Made by a program: the position numbers and the translations under genes
Assembly: GCA_934247855.1 (NCBI GenBank)
Contig: CAKQKA010000089.1
Span: forward strand, 1-5,851
DNA: 5,851 nucleotides
Direction: 5' to 3'
Source of the DNA: an uncultured Clostridia bacterium
GTDB taxonomy: Bacteria; Bacillota; Clostridia; Christensenellales; Borkfalkiaceae
Shown: positions 1-5,851 of the stretch, piece by piece
How the letters are laid out: the number at the start of each line of letters is the position of its first letter
How positions within the stretch are numbered: the stretch's first letter is position 1
The notes under the pieces: generated by a model
Database searches by the model: none
Told to the model about the DNA's origin: nothing
Seen by the model: only the letters and a program-made list of their open reading frames with translations

Positions 1-35
1 TTTTTATTTCAAGATTCATCGGTTAACCTTCACCG

Positions 36-62
36 AACCACGCGACTATCGCGTGGTTTTTC
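36..62 (+). terminator. Rho-independent terminator of an upstream plus-strand unit
   Basis: A perfect 10-bp inverted repeat (36-45 with 49-58, core CCACGCGA/TCGCGTGG) closes a 3-base loop and runs directly into a T-rich tract (57-65). The T tract is on the plus-strand exit side only, so this terminates a rightward transcript whose gene lies before the window. Nothing in bases 1-35 can be assigned to a gene. Confidence 0.85.
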
Positions 63-70
63 TTTATATC

Positions 71-106
71 AAAAAAGCACAAGACCTACTAAATCTTGTG
101 CTTTTT
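71..106 (-). terminator. Terminator of the tRNA-Ser unit, possibly bidirectional
   Basis: GCACAAGA (77-84) pairs with TCTTGTGC (94-101) around a 9-base loop. The stem is flanked by A and T runs, which extend it to 13 bp (72-84 with 94-106). Read on the minus strand the stem is followed by six Ts, the classic intrinsic terminator layout, about 30 bases beyond the tRNA 3' end. On the plus strand it is also followed by T-rich sequence, so it may back up the terminator at 36-62. Confidence 0.82.
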
Positions 107-136
107 GTGTTTTGTAGCTTTTTCGTACTACTTTGG

Positions 137-227
137 TGGCGGAGGAATGGGGATTTGAACCCCAGATACGCTTATGACGTATACACGATTTCCAATCGTG
201 CGCCTTCGACCACTCAGCCATTCCTCC
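137..227 (-). tRNA. tRNA-Ser (anticodon GGA)
   Basis: This is a class II tRNA of 91 bases including the encoded CCA, and it decodes serine UCC/UCU codons. The acceptor stem GGAGGAA (227-221) pairs perfectly with TTCCTCC (147-141). The discriminator base is G (140) and CCA is encoded at 139-137. The anticodon stem (184-188 with 196-200) encloses the loop TTGGAAA with anticodon GGA at 193-191. The long variable arm expected of tRNA-Ser is present as a 5-bp stem (166-170 with 178-182), and the T arm is 148-152 with 160-164 around TTCAAAT. The D stem is short, as usual in tRNA-Ser. The gene stands alone with its own promoter and terminator. A second CCA follows the first directly (136-134). Confidence 0.97.
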
Positions 228-270
228 AGTCGAATTCTATTCGGCAATATGTCTTGCCGTCAACTCTTAG

Positions 271-300
271 ATTATATATTATTTAATATTTGTTTGTCAA
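271..300 (-). promoter_or_regulatory. Promoter of the tRNA-Ser gene
   Basis: On the minus strand the sequence reads TTGACA (300-295), an 18-base AT-rich spacer, then TATAAT (276-271). Both boxes match the housekeeping sigma factor consensus exactly. The predicted start near 264 leaves a leader of about 35-40 bases before the tRNA. This leader contains a 6-bp inverted repeat (242-247 with 254-259). Confidence 0.88.
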
Positions 301-343
301 TCATTTTTTAAAACTTTTTACTTTTTTTCGATTTTATAAACTA

Positions 344-381
344 AACCGCCACAGAGGTAAAAATTCAACTCTGCGGCGGTT
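344..381 (-). terminator. Probable terminator of the ATPase-nrnA operon
   Basis: AACCGCC (344-350) pairs with GGCGGTT (375-381), and CAGAG (352-356) pairs with CTCTG (369-373). There is one A/C mismatch between the two blocks and a 12-base loop. It lies about 30 bases past the stop codon of the minus-strand nrnA-like gene. The following minus-strand sequence is T-rich (TTTAGTTTAT) but not an unbroken T run, so termination may be imperfect. The hairpin itself is clear and its role is inferred. The rest of 228-410 holds only the tRNA promoter and leader. Confidence 0.65.
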
Positions 382-410
382 GACTTTAGGCTTTATAGTT
401 TTTTATACTC

Positions 411-1373
411 TTATTCGAGCGTGGCGGCGATTTCGTCAAGTTCAGCGAGCATGCGCTTTGCCTCGTCGAAATCTTTAAGCGTTGCTCCGCTTGCTTTTGC
501 ATGCCCGCCACCGCCGTATTTGACGGCGATCGGGTTGATATTATACCCCGAAGAGCGCAGTTCGCACAACACCCCCCGCTCTGTTTCGGTAAAGTTAACC
601 CAGATGTTAACGCCTTTTATATCCGCCATAACGCCGACCATTCCGCGCGAGACAGAAAAACTGTCCATGCCTGATTCTTCAACCTCTTTTGCCGTATTGA
701 ACAAATACCCCACGTTATGTTCGGTGAATTTTGCTTTAAGCGTAAATGCGGCGCGAGTTCTTACTCTTTCCGGATTTTCTTTATATAAATTGCCGTAAAT
801 GGTCTGACTGTCGGCACCGCTGTCCAAAAGCAACGCGGCGCGGCGCATTGTGTCGCCGTTTACACAGTCGTAACGAAATCTGCCCGAATCGGTTGCCACC
901 CCCGTGAACAGCGCGTCGGCGGCGTTCTTGTTTATCTTCCAGCCGACATAGCGCGCGAAATCTGTAATAAGCCCGCAACAACTTTCGGCTTCGCTGTCGA
1001 TTAGCTCGATATCGCACCATTTTTCAACGTAAATGTGGTGGTCGAAACGGATACTTTTATCGGCAAGTCTATAACGGTCGTCGGCAATCATTGCGCGATC
1101 GGGCGTATCGAGCACGATACAAAGCGCACCCGCAAAAACGTTGTCTTCAAGCGTTTGCGGCTCACAACCGCACACAAACCCGTAGCGCCCGGCGGGATCG
1201 CCGGTCAGATATACTTTTTTACCGGGATAGTTTTCTTCTATTAAAAAACGCATGCCCGCCTGACTGCCGATAGCGTCGCCGTCGGGAAAAGAATGACGAT
1301 GAAGAATTATCACGTCGTGTTTTTCTATTTCGTTGACTATACTTTTCAGATCAGTACCGAGAAGATTTTTCAT
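411..1373 (-). CDS. nrnA: DHH/DHHA1 phosphoesterase, NrnA-like (nanoRNase / pAp phosphatase / possible c-di-AMP phosphodiesterase)
   Basis: A complete 320-residue cytoplasmic phosphoesterase of usual length for stand-alone DHH-DHHA1 proteins. The N-terminal DHH domain carries the metal-binding motifs: H27-x-x-P-D31-x-D33 in HSFPDGDAIGSQ, D89 in VLDTPD, D111-H112-H113, and D162 in GVATDSGRF. The C-terminal DHHA1 substrate-binding domain ends with GGGGHAKASGA (287-297). Known members hydrolyse short oligoribonucleotides and 3'-phosphoadenosine 5'-phosphate; relatives cleave c-di-AMP or pApA to AMP. Sequence alone does not separate these activities. The ATG at 1373 lies three bases after the stop of the upstream ATPase gene. 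Its ribosome binding site AGGGA (1385-1381) sits inside the end of that gene with 7-base spacing, so the two are co-transcribed and probably translationally coupled. All catalytic residues appear intact. The family is certain; the symbol is less so because paralogues exist in Bacillota. Confidence 0.9.
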   Translation of the reverse strand: MKNLLGTDLKSIVNEIEKHDVIILHRHSFPDGDAIGSQAGMRFLIEENYPGKKVYLTGDPAGRYGFVCGCEPQTLEDNVFAGALCIVLDTPDRAMIADDRYRLADKSIRFDHHIYVEKWCDIELIDSEAESCCGLITDFARYVGWKINKNAADALFTGVATDSGRFRYDCVNGDTMRRAALLLDSGADSQTIYGNLYKENPERVRTRAAFTLKAKFTEHNVGYLFNTAKEVEESGMDSFSVSRGMVGVMADIKGVNIWVNFTETERGVLCELRSSGYNINPIAVKYGGGGHAKASGATLKDFDEAKRMLAELDEIAATLE

Positions 1374-1376
1374 TTG

Positions 1377-3725
1377 TTATTCCCTGTTCAATATATTTTT
1401 ATTTATACGATTTTTAACCTTTTTACGTATAAGCTGAGTTAAAAGCGATATCCAGCGGATGACCGACGCTTCGCATATGGCGAACAAAATACAAAGCACC
1501 CATGCCCTGAGCGATACCGAATTGATGTCGAACCAATTGGAAAAAACAAGTATGCATAAAGCAAATCCGCTTACGCAAAACGCCATTACCGCACCGCGGT
1601 ATTTGTTCACCGGACGTATTATATTCCACAATATTATAAAACCGCCGACCGACAGCAGATAGGTACTCGACGTGCTGATATCGGCATATGGTATAGAAAA
1701 CAAGTTTGAGAACGAAACAAGCGCGACAATCGCAAAAAACGAAGTAAGTGCGGCAGGGAGCGACCGAACGAGCGTTTCGACTATGAATTTTCCGCGCTGC
1801 TTGCTTTCGTTAGGTTCTAAGGTGAGCAAAAACGCAGGCACGCCGATATTGAACAGCGAAACGAGCGCGATCTGCGACGGCTTAATCGGGTAAAGATCCA
1901 GACTAAGTATAGAATACACGCCGAGCAACAACGAGAAAATGTTTTTATACAAAAACAAAGTAGCAGTTCTTGTAATATTGTTTACGTCGCGCCGACCTTC
2001 GGCAACAACGCTTTTCATGTGTGAAAAATCGGAATCGAGCAAGACCACCTGCGCAGCCTCGCGAGCGGCGTCGCTGCCGGATCCCATGGCAATAGAGCAA
2101 TCGGCTTCCTTCATTGCGAGAATGTCGTTTACGCCATCACCTGTCATTGCGACTTTAAGACCGCAATCTTTGAACGCAAGCACAAGTTTTTTCTTTTGCT
2201 CGGGCGTGACGCGACCGAAAACTACATATTTTTTAACGGCTTCGGCGATATCCGCATCGGTTAAAAGCGTCGTCGCGTCGACGTACTTTTCCCAACCTTT
2301 TATACCCGCCTCTGCGGCAACGCGCGAAACGGTGATCGGGTTATCGCCCGAAATAACGCGTATCGCAACGCCCTGTTTTTCAAAATATGCAAATACGTCT
2401 TTGGCATTATCGCGCAGTTCGTTTTTTAAACATACGAGCGAAACCTCGGTTTTTCCGCTGCGTGTAACGGTAAACGCAAGCACGCGCTTGCCCTGTTCTG
2501 CAAAGCCTTTCACCTTATCGCCATACAGCGCGAACATATCGCCGTCAAGCACGCGTTCGGGCGCGCCGAGCATTAGCAATGCGCCGTCCTCGCACTCGAC
2601 TTCGGACCGCTTTTTCGTCGAATCGAAATTGTGCACTTTCGCGTTTTCAAACAATGCGCCGCCCGCAAACGAACGTTTAAGCGCGGACATTGTACTGTTT
2701 TCGTCGGTAATGGTGGCAACGTAGCGGCAGAAAAGAGCTTTCATTTCCTGCGTTTTTCTATCGCTCGGCGCAGTGTTTTCGTAAGCCGTAAAATCGGTCA
2801 CGTTCATACGGTCGGACGTTATGGTTCCGGTTTTATCCACGCACAAAACGTCAACGCGGGCAAGCGTTTCCGTACTTCTCATGTCGTGCAAAAGCACGCT
2901 TTCTTTACCGAGCCTTATCGCACTTAACGCCAGCGCGACCGTAGTTAAAAGATACATGCCCTCCGGGATCATGCCGATAATCGCACCGACCATCGATTCG
3001 ACCGATTGCTTGAAAGTAAGATGTTCAGCCGTATACGACTTGACGAACAGACACACGCCGACGGGAATAATCGCTATACCCGCAAATAAAATAATGCGCT
3101 CGATATCCTTGATCATCTCGGACTTTTTATCCTTGATTTCCTTGGCTTGTGCCATCAGTTTTGCCGAGTAAGAATTTTTGCCCACCGCGCTGAGCGTTGC
3201 GGTGCAACTGCCCGAAATCACAAAACTGCCCGATTTAAGTTCTGAACCGCACGTTTTATCGACCGCGTCGGCTTCACCCGTTAAAAGCGATTCGTTTACG
3301 AGCATATCGCCCGATTCCACCACGCCGTCGGCGGGGATTTGCTGACCGCCTTTGAGCACAACCAGGTCGCCGAGCACGAGTTTATCCGCCGGCAGCGAGA
3401 TTTGCTTTCCGTCACGGATTACGGTATATTCTGCCTGGGCAAGCAGATTCAGTCTGTCGATTACGATTTTTGAACGTACTTGCTGAAAAATACCGATTAT
3501 TACGTTTGCAAAAATAATCGGCAAAAACGTAAGTTCTCTATACGATTCGCTTGAAATAAGCAAAATGGATATTATTGCAAATATCGCATTGAAATATGTG
3601 AATATGTTCCTGAATATTATTGAAAAATATGACTGATTGCTACGTCGCTTTACTTTATTGCCGTCGCCGCGCTTTTCTCTTAAAGCGGCTTCTTCGGCGG
3701 TCAGTCCTTTTTTATTTATTTCCAT
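1377..3725 (-). CDS. Cation-transporting P-type ATPase, Exp7/CtpE-like
   Basis: A complete 782-residue P-type ATPase in the cytoplasmic membrane. In order: a short N-terminal cation-ATPase segment (GLTAEEAALREKRG, 7-20), M1-M2 (about 41-80), an actuator domain with TGEA (149-152), M3 (about 209-229), M4 with the ion-site motif IPEGM (253-257), the phosphorylation site D297-KTGT, a nucleotide domain with FDSTKKRS (367-374) and GAPE (387-390), SGDNP (459-463), the hinge TGDGVND (528-534), and about six more membrane segments (586-757). M6 has NIGVPAFLLTLEPN, and IPEGM runs into LLTTVALALSAIRL. Both patterns recall Streptococcus Exp7 and Mycobacterium CtpE, the latter reported to take up Ca2+, rather than heavy-metal (CPx) or Kdp pumps. 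There is no heavy-metal-binding domain and no CPx motif. The substrate is unproven; Ca2+ or another divalent cation is the best guess. The start is ATG with GGAG (3733-3730) only 4 bases upstream. It is the first gene of an operon with the nrnA-like gene. Confidence 0.93.
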   Translation of the reverse strand: MEINKKGLTAEEAALREKRGDGNKVKRRSNQSYFSIIFRNIFTYFNAIFAIISILLISSESYRELTFLPIIFANVIIGIFQQVRSKIVIDRLNLLAQAEYTVIRDGKQISLPADKLVLGDLVVLKGGQQIPADGVVESGDMLVNESLLTGEADAVDKTCGSELKSGSFVISGSCTATLSAVGKNSYSAKLMAQAKEIKDKKSEMIKDIERIILFAGIAIIPVGVCLFVKSYTAEHLTFKQSVESMVGAIIGMIPEGMYLLTTVALALSAIRLGKESVLLHDMRSTETLARVDVLCVDKTGTITSDRMNVTDFTAYENTAPSDRKTQEMKALFCRYVATITDENSTMSALKRSFAGGALFENAKVHNFDSTKKRSEVECEDGALLMLGAPERVLDGDMFALYGDKVKGFAEQGKRVLAFTVTRSGKTEVSLVCLKNELRDNAKDVFAYFEKQGVAIRVISGDNPITVSRVAAEAGIKGWEKYVDATTLLTDADIAEAVKKYVVFGRVTPEQKKKLVLAFKDCGLKVAMTGDGVNDILAMKEADCSIAMGSGSDAAREAAQVVLLDSDFSHMKSVVAEGRRDVNNITRTATLFLYKNIFSLLLGVYSILSLDLYPIKPSQIALVSLFNIGVPAFLLTLEPNESKQRGKFIVETLVRSLPAALTSFFAIVALVSFSNLFSIPYADISTSSTYLLSVGGFIILWNIIRPVNKYRGAVMAFCVSGFALCILVFSNWFDINSVSLRAWVLCILFAICEASVIRWISLLTQLIRKKVKNRINKNILNRE

Positions 3726-3815
3726 GTAACTCCAAATTCTTTACGTTTCGGCGGCAAAAACTGCCTCGGGCACAGCGCACATACACATTATTATGCGCAA
3801 TGCAACGCGTAAAGT

Positions 3816-3844
3816 ATAATAACTTTTTATCGGCTTTTTGTCAA
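3816..3844 (-). promoter_or_regulatory. Promoter of the ATPase-nrnA operon
   Basis: On the minus strand TTGACA (3844-3839) is followed by a 17-base spacer and TATTAT (3821-3816), five of six matches to the -10 consensus. The predicted start near 3809 gives an 80-85 base leader before the ATG at 3725. The leader contains a small GGCA/TGCC hairpin (about 3752-3764) but nothing I recognise as a riboswitch. Confidence 0.75.
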
Positions 3845-3962
3845 ACGTTTTTCATCATTTGTAATAATACGCTCATGTGCGCGATTTTCCTAAACATTTC
3901 GCAGCGCATACAGTGCCTTACCTTCGCCCGCGACGCGTTTTTGAAGTTATGCCTTTAATCGT

Positions 3963-3992
3963 TTGCAATAAACGGCGGACAAGTGTTATAAT
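3963..3992 (+). promoter_or_regulatory. Extended -10 promoter of the trkA-trkH operon
   Basis: TATAAT (3987-3992) is preceded by TG at 3984-3985, giving the extended -10 form TGnTATAAT. A weak -35 (TTGCAA, 3963-3968) lies 18 bases upstream. The predicted start near 3999 leaves a leader of about 100 bases before trkA. The 118 bases between this -35 and that of the divergent operon (3845-3962) contain no gene and no motif I can name. The two promoters are back to back without overlap. Confidence 0.72.
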
Positions 3993-4037
3993 AGCAGCGA
4001 AAATGCGGCAGTGTGCGCTATACTTACCGATATACCT

Positions 4038-4076
4038 TTTTCGGGTAAAATATACCGAAAATCGATTTTATTCGGG
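4038..4076 (+). promoter_or_regulatory. Alternating inverted-repeat arms in the trkA leader
   Basis: TTTTCGG(G)TA (4038-4047) pairs with TACCGAAAA (4053-4061) around a 5-base loop, with one bulged G. The same CCGAA (4055-4059) can instead pair with a second TTCGG at 4071-4075, enclosing most of the perfect palindrome AAAATCGATTTT (4058-4069). It lies downstream of the predicted transcription start and ends 16 bases before the trkA ribosome binding site. This could be a repressor operator or a leader RNA with two alternative folds. The pairing is visible in the sequence; the function is unknown. Confidence 0.35.
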
Positions 4077-4092
4077 CTATGCGCGCCGCTTT

Positions 4093-4097
4093 GGGAG
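4093..4097 (+). promoter_or_regulatory. Ribosome binding site that fixes the trkA start
   Basis: GGGAG sits 5 bases before the ATG at 4103. The upstream in-frame ATG at 4079 has no such site, and using it would add eight residues ahead of the conserved MKIVLVGCGKIG start of the NAD-binding fold. Confidence 0.85.
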
Positions 4098-4102
4098 TAA
4101 TT

Positions 4103-5467
4103 ATGAAAATCGTTTTGGTCGGTTGCGGAAAAATCGGAAAAACCATAATTGAAAGCCTTGTTCGCGAAAAACATGACGTTACGGCTATCGACGTCAATCC
4201 GAAAGTGGTTGAGTCGGTAACGAACTTTTACGACGTTATGACGCTTTGCGGCAACGCGACCGATTATACCATTCTGAAAGAAGCGGCTGTTGGTAAAGCA
4301 GATTTATTCATTGCCGTTACCGATTCGGACGAGCTGAACATGCTCAGCTGCCTTTCGGCTAAACAACTCGGGGCGACTTATACGGTTGCAAGGATAAGAA
4401 ACCTTGAAAACAACACCGAAAGTCTGGAGTTTATGCAAAAAAACATCAATCTTTCGATGGCGATCAACCCAGAACTTATGACCGCGCAGGCAATTTATAA
4501 CGTTATTAAATTGCCGTCGGCTTCTAAAGTGGAAATTTTCTCCAGCCGACACCTTCGTATGATCGAACTCGTTCTGCCCGAAAAATCACCCTTTATAAAC
4601 AAAACGCTTAAAGACCTTAAAAAAGGCAGAAAAGAACATTTTCTTATATGTACTATCGGCAGAGGCGAAGAAGTGTTCGCCCCGAACGGCGATTTCGTGC
4701 TTAACGCGGGCGACAAGCTCGGGCTTATTGTTTCGGAATCGGACGTTCAGAAGGTATTCGCCCTGCTCGGCATTCAGCATAAACCCGTAACGGGCGTTAT
4801 GATTATCGGCGCGGGAATTATCGCGAGATACCTTTCAAGAATGCTCGCCGACGACCATATCGCGGTAAGACTTATCGAGAGCGACGAAAAACTGTGCGAC
4901 GAAATTTGCGATCAGCTAAGCCCTAACGTTACGCTTATCCAGGGCGACGGCACGAACCAAACCTTGCTCATGGAAGAAGGACTTAATTCCACCGATGCAT
5001 TCCTGACGCTTACGGGCAAAGACGAACTGAATATTCTTATGTCATTTTACGCACGCTCTAAAAACGTGCCTAAACTGGTTACCAAGGTAAACATAAACGA
5101 GTACGCTTCGCTTGCCGAACAATTGGGTTTGAACTGCATAATGACTCCGAGAAAAATAGTAGCCGACGCGATAGTGAAATATGCGCGTGCGCTCGAAAGC
5201 TCTCTCGGCAGTCAGATCGAAACGCTTTACTCGCTTATGAACGGCAAAGCGGAAGCTGCGGAATTCAAGATTTTGCCCGATTTTGAACACACGGGTGTTC
5301 CGCTTAAAATGCTGAAAATTAAAAAAGACTATATTGTTGCCGGTATTATCCGTAAGCGTAAAGCAGTCATCCCGGGCGGCGATGACATGATTTTAGCCGA
5401 CGACCACGTAATAGTCATTGCGGCGGGCAAAACGCTGCACTCTCTTTCGGATATTTTCGAGGATTGA
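4103..5467 (+). CDS. trkA: Trk-type K+ uptake regulatory subunit TrkA
   Basis: A complete 454-residue cytoplasmic protein that binds TrkH and gates K+ uptake in response to bound nucleotides. It has the duplicated layout of full-length TrkA: RCK_N 1 with the dinucleotide motif GCGKIG (7-12) and acidic D30 at the end of the second strand, TrkA_C 1 (about 140-222), RCK_N 2 with GAGIIA (236-241) and E259, and TrkA_C 2 (about 370-452). GNATD (50-54) and GDGTN (281-285) mark the equivalent later strands of the two halves. The second glycine motif ends in A instead of G, which is common in second RCK halves. Full-length two-RCK TrkA differs from the single-RCK KtrA/KtrC of Bacillus. In some Bacillota, RCK_C domains of K+ proteins bind c-di-AMP; whether this one does cannot be read from sequence. 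It is followed by trkH after 4 bases, so the two form an operon. Confidence 0.95.
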   Translation: MKIVLVGCGKIGKTIIESLVREKHDVTAIDVNPKVVESVTNFYDVMTLCGNATDYTILKEAAVGKADLFIAVTDSDELNMLSCLSAKQLGATYTVARIRNLENNTESLEFMQKNINLSMAINPELMTAQAIYNVIKLPSASKVEIFSSRHLRMIELVLPEKSPFINKTLKDLKKGRKEHFLICTIGRGEEVFAPNGDFVLNAGDKLGLIVSESDVQKVFALLGIQHKPVTGVMIIGAGIIARYLSRMLADDHIAVRLIESDEKLCDEICDQLSPNVTLIQGDGTNQTLLMEEGLNSTDAFLTLTGKDELNILMSFYARSKNVPKLVTKVNINEYASLAEQLGLNCIMTPRKIVADAIVKYARALESSLGSQIETLYSLMNGKAEAAEFKILPDFEHTGVPLKMLKIKKDYIVAGIIRKRKAVIPGGDDMILADDHVIVIAAGKTLHSLSDIFED

Positions 5468-5471
5468 CGGT

Positions 5472-5851
5472 ATGAATTACAGATTTATTTTCAACCTGAT
5501 CGGAAAAGTGCTGAAAGCCGAAGGATTGCTGTTGCTTTTACCGACCTTGGTTTCCGCATTGTATTGGGAAAAAGCATTTTTTTATCTCGGCGGTTCGGCT
5601 GTCGTAATTTTTCTTATAGGTACGCTGCTTACCTGCCTTTGCAGGCATAACAGCGGTTACTTTTTCGCAAAAGAGGGATTTATCTCCGTTGCCCTTACTT
5701 GGGTGGCGATCTCGGTGTTCGGCGCGTTACCGTTCACTATAAGCGGTGAAATTCCCAACTATATAGACGCATTGTTTGAAATGGTCAGCGGATTTACAAC
5801 CACCGGCGCATCGATCGTGCCCAACGTCGAAAAACTCAGCCACGGCATGAA
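5472..5851 (+). CDS. trkH: Trk K+ channel subunit TrkH, 3' end outside window
   Basis: The first 126 codons of a membrane protein, open to the window edge. It is the ion-conducting partner of TrkA. The ATG at 5472 is preceded by GAGGA (5459-5463) in the end of trkA, 8 bases before the start. Hydrophobic segments occur at about 18-32, 36-56 and 68-90. They are followed by the re-entrant pore helix and first selectivity-filter sequence SGFTTTGAS (106-114), the hallmark of the TrkH/TrkG/KtrB superfamily. The extra N-terminal hairpin (residues 1-60) before the first membrane-pore-membrane unit fits TrkH (usually about 480 residues) better than the shorter KtrB. About three quarters of the protein, including the other three pore repeats, is missing because of the window edge; there is no sign that the gene is broken. 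Confidence 0.93.
   Translation, partial: MNYRFIFNLIGKVLKAEGLLLLLPTLVSALYWEKAFFYLGGSAVVIFLIGTLLTCLCRHNSGYFFAKEGFISVALTWVAISVFGALPFTISGEIPNYIDALFEMVSGFTTTGASIVPNVEKLSHGM

Noticed and set aside
137..227. tRNA-Ser as an integrated element's attachment site
   Set aside because: There is no integrase gene and no repeat of the tRNA 3' end elsewhere in the window. The neighbours are housekeeping genes.
421..798. Plus-strand open frame of 125 codons opposite the nrnA-like gene
   Set aside because: It is a shadow of the DHH phosphoesterase coding sequence, with low-complexity Ser-rich translation and no expression signals.
1939..2724. Plus-strand open frame of 261 codons opposite the ATPase gene
   Set aside because: The opposite strand encodes the nucleotide, phosphorylation and hinge region of a clear P-type ATPase. 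The plus-strand product is Ser/Thr/Ala-rich with no recognisable domain, and no promoter or ribosome binding site is seen.
3279..3281. TGEA instead of TGES in the ATPase actuator domain, and Leu in place of Lys before GAPE, as possible inactivating changes
   Set aside because: As far as I recall these variants are normal for the Exp7/CtpE group, and the phosphorylated Asp, hinge and IPEGM motifs are all intact.
3726..3809. Metal riboswitch (ykoK or yybP-ykoY type) in the ATPase leader
   Set aside because: The leader is only about 80-85 bases and I find none of the conserved aptamer segments of those classes.
4079..4102. Longer trkA start at the ATG at 4079 (462 residues)
   Set aside because: It lacks a ribosome binding site and adds eight residues before the conserved NAD-binding fold, whereas the ATG at 4103 has GGGAG at ideal spacing and begins MKIVLVGCGKIG.
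3999..4102. c-di-AMP (ydaO/yuaA) riboswitch before trkA
   Set aside because: The leader is shorter than that aptamer and its conserved blocks are absent. The hairpin arms at 4038-4076 do not match its architecture.

Overview
The window looks like a piece of chromosome from a low- to moderate-GC Gram-positive bacterium, probably an anaerobic Bacillota (Clostridia) lineage. The reasons are strong sigma-A-type promoters, GGAG-type ribosome binding sites, an NrnA-like DHH phosphoesterase resembling the Bacillus protein, and an Exp7/CtpE-type P-type ATPase. The placement is inferred from style and gene families, since the window holds no phylogenetic marker other than a tRNA. I see no mobile element, CRISPR array, toxin-antitoxin pair or phage gene.

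Left end (1-410): a plus-strand terminator (36-62) closes a transcription unit lying outside the window. A self-contained tRNA-Ser(GGA) unit follows on the minus strand: consensus promoter (271-300), short leader, tRNA (137-227) with encoded CCA, and a strong hairpin terminator (71-106). A hairpin at 344-381 probably ends the minus-strand operon to its right.

Middle (411-3725, minus strand): a two-gene operon transcribed leftward from a promoter at 3816-3844. First comes a complete 782-residue P-type cation ATPase of the Exp7/CtpE group. Three bases after its stop comes a complete 320-residue DHH/DHHA1 phosphoesterase of the NrnA type (nanoRNA, pAp and possibly c-di-AMP/pApA hydrolysis).

Right end (3726-5851): a 377-base intergenic region without genes separates this operon from a divergent plus-strand operon. 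It contains both promoters and, in the leader of the right-hand operon, an unusual set of alternating complementary arms (4038-4076). The right-hand operon starts with trkA (454 residues, two NAD-binding RCK domains). Four bases after its stop comes trkH, the membrane K+ channel subunit, cut by the window edge. Together these make a Trk/Ktr-type potassium uptake system.

The genes suggest a cation-homeostasis neighbourhood: K+ uptake (TrkA/TrkH), transport of another cation by a P-type ATPase, and a phosphoesterase whose family can hydrolyse c-di-AMP or its product pApA, the second messenger that controls K+ uptake in many Bacillota. That link is an inference from co-location. The individual genes are intact and ordinary members of known families.
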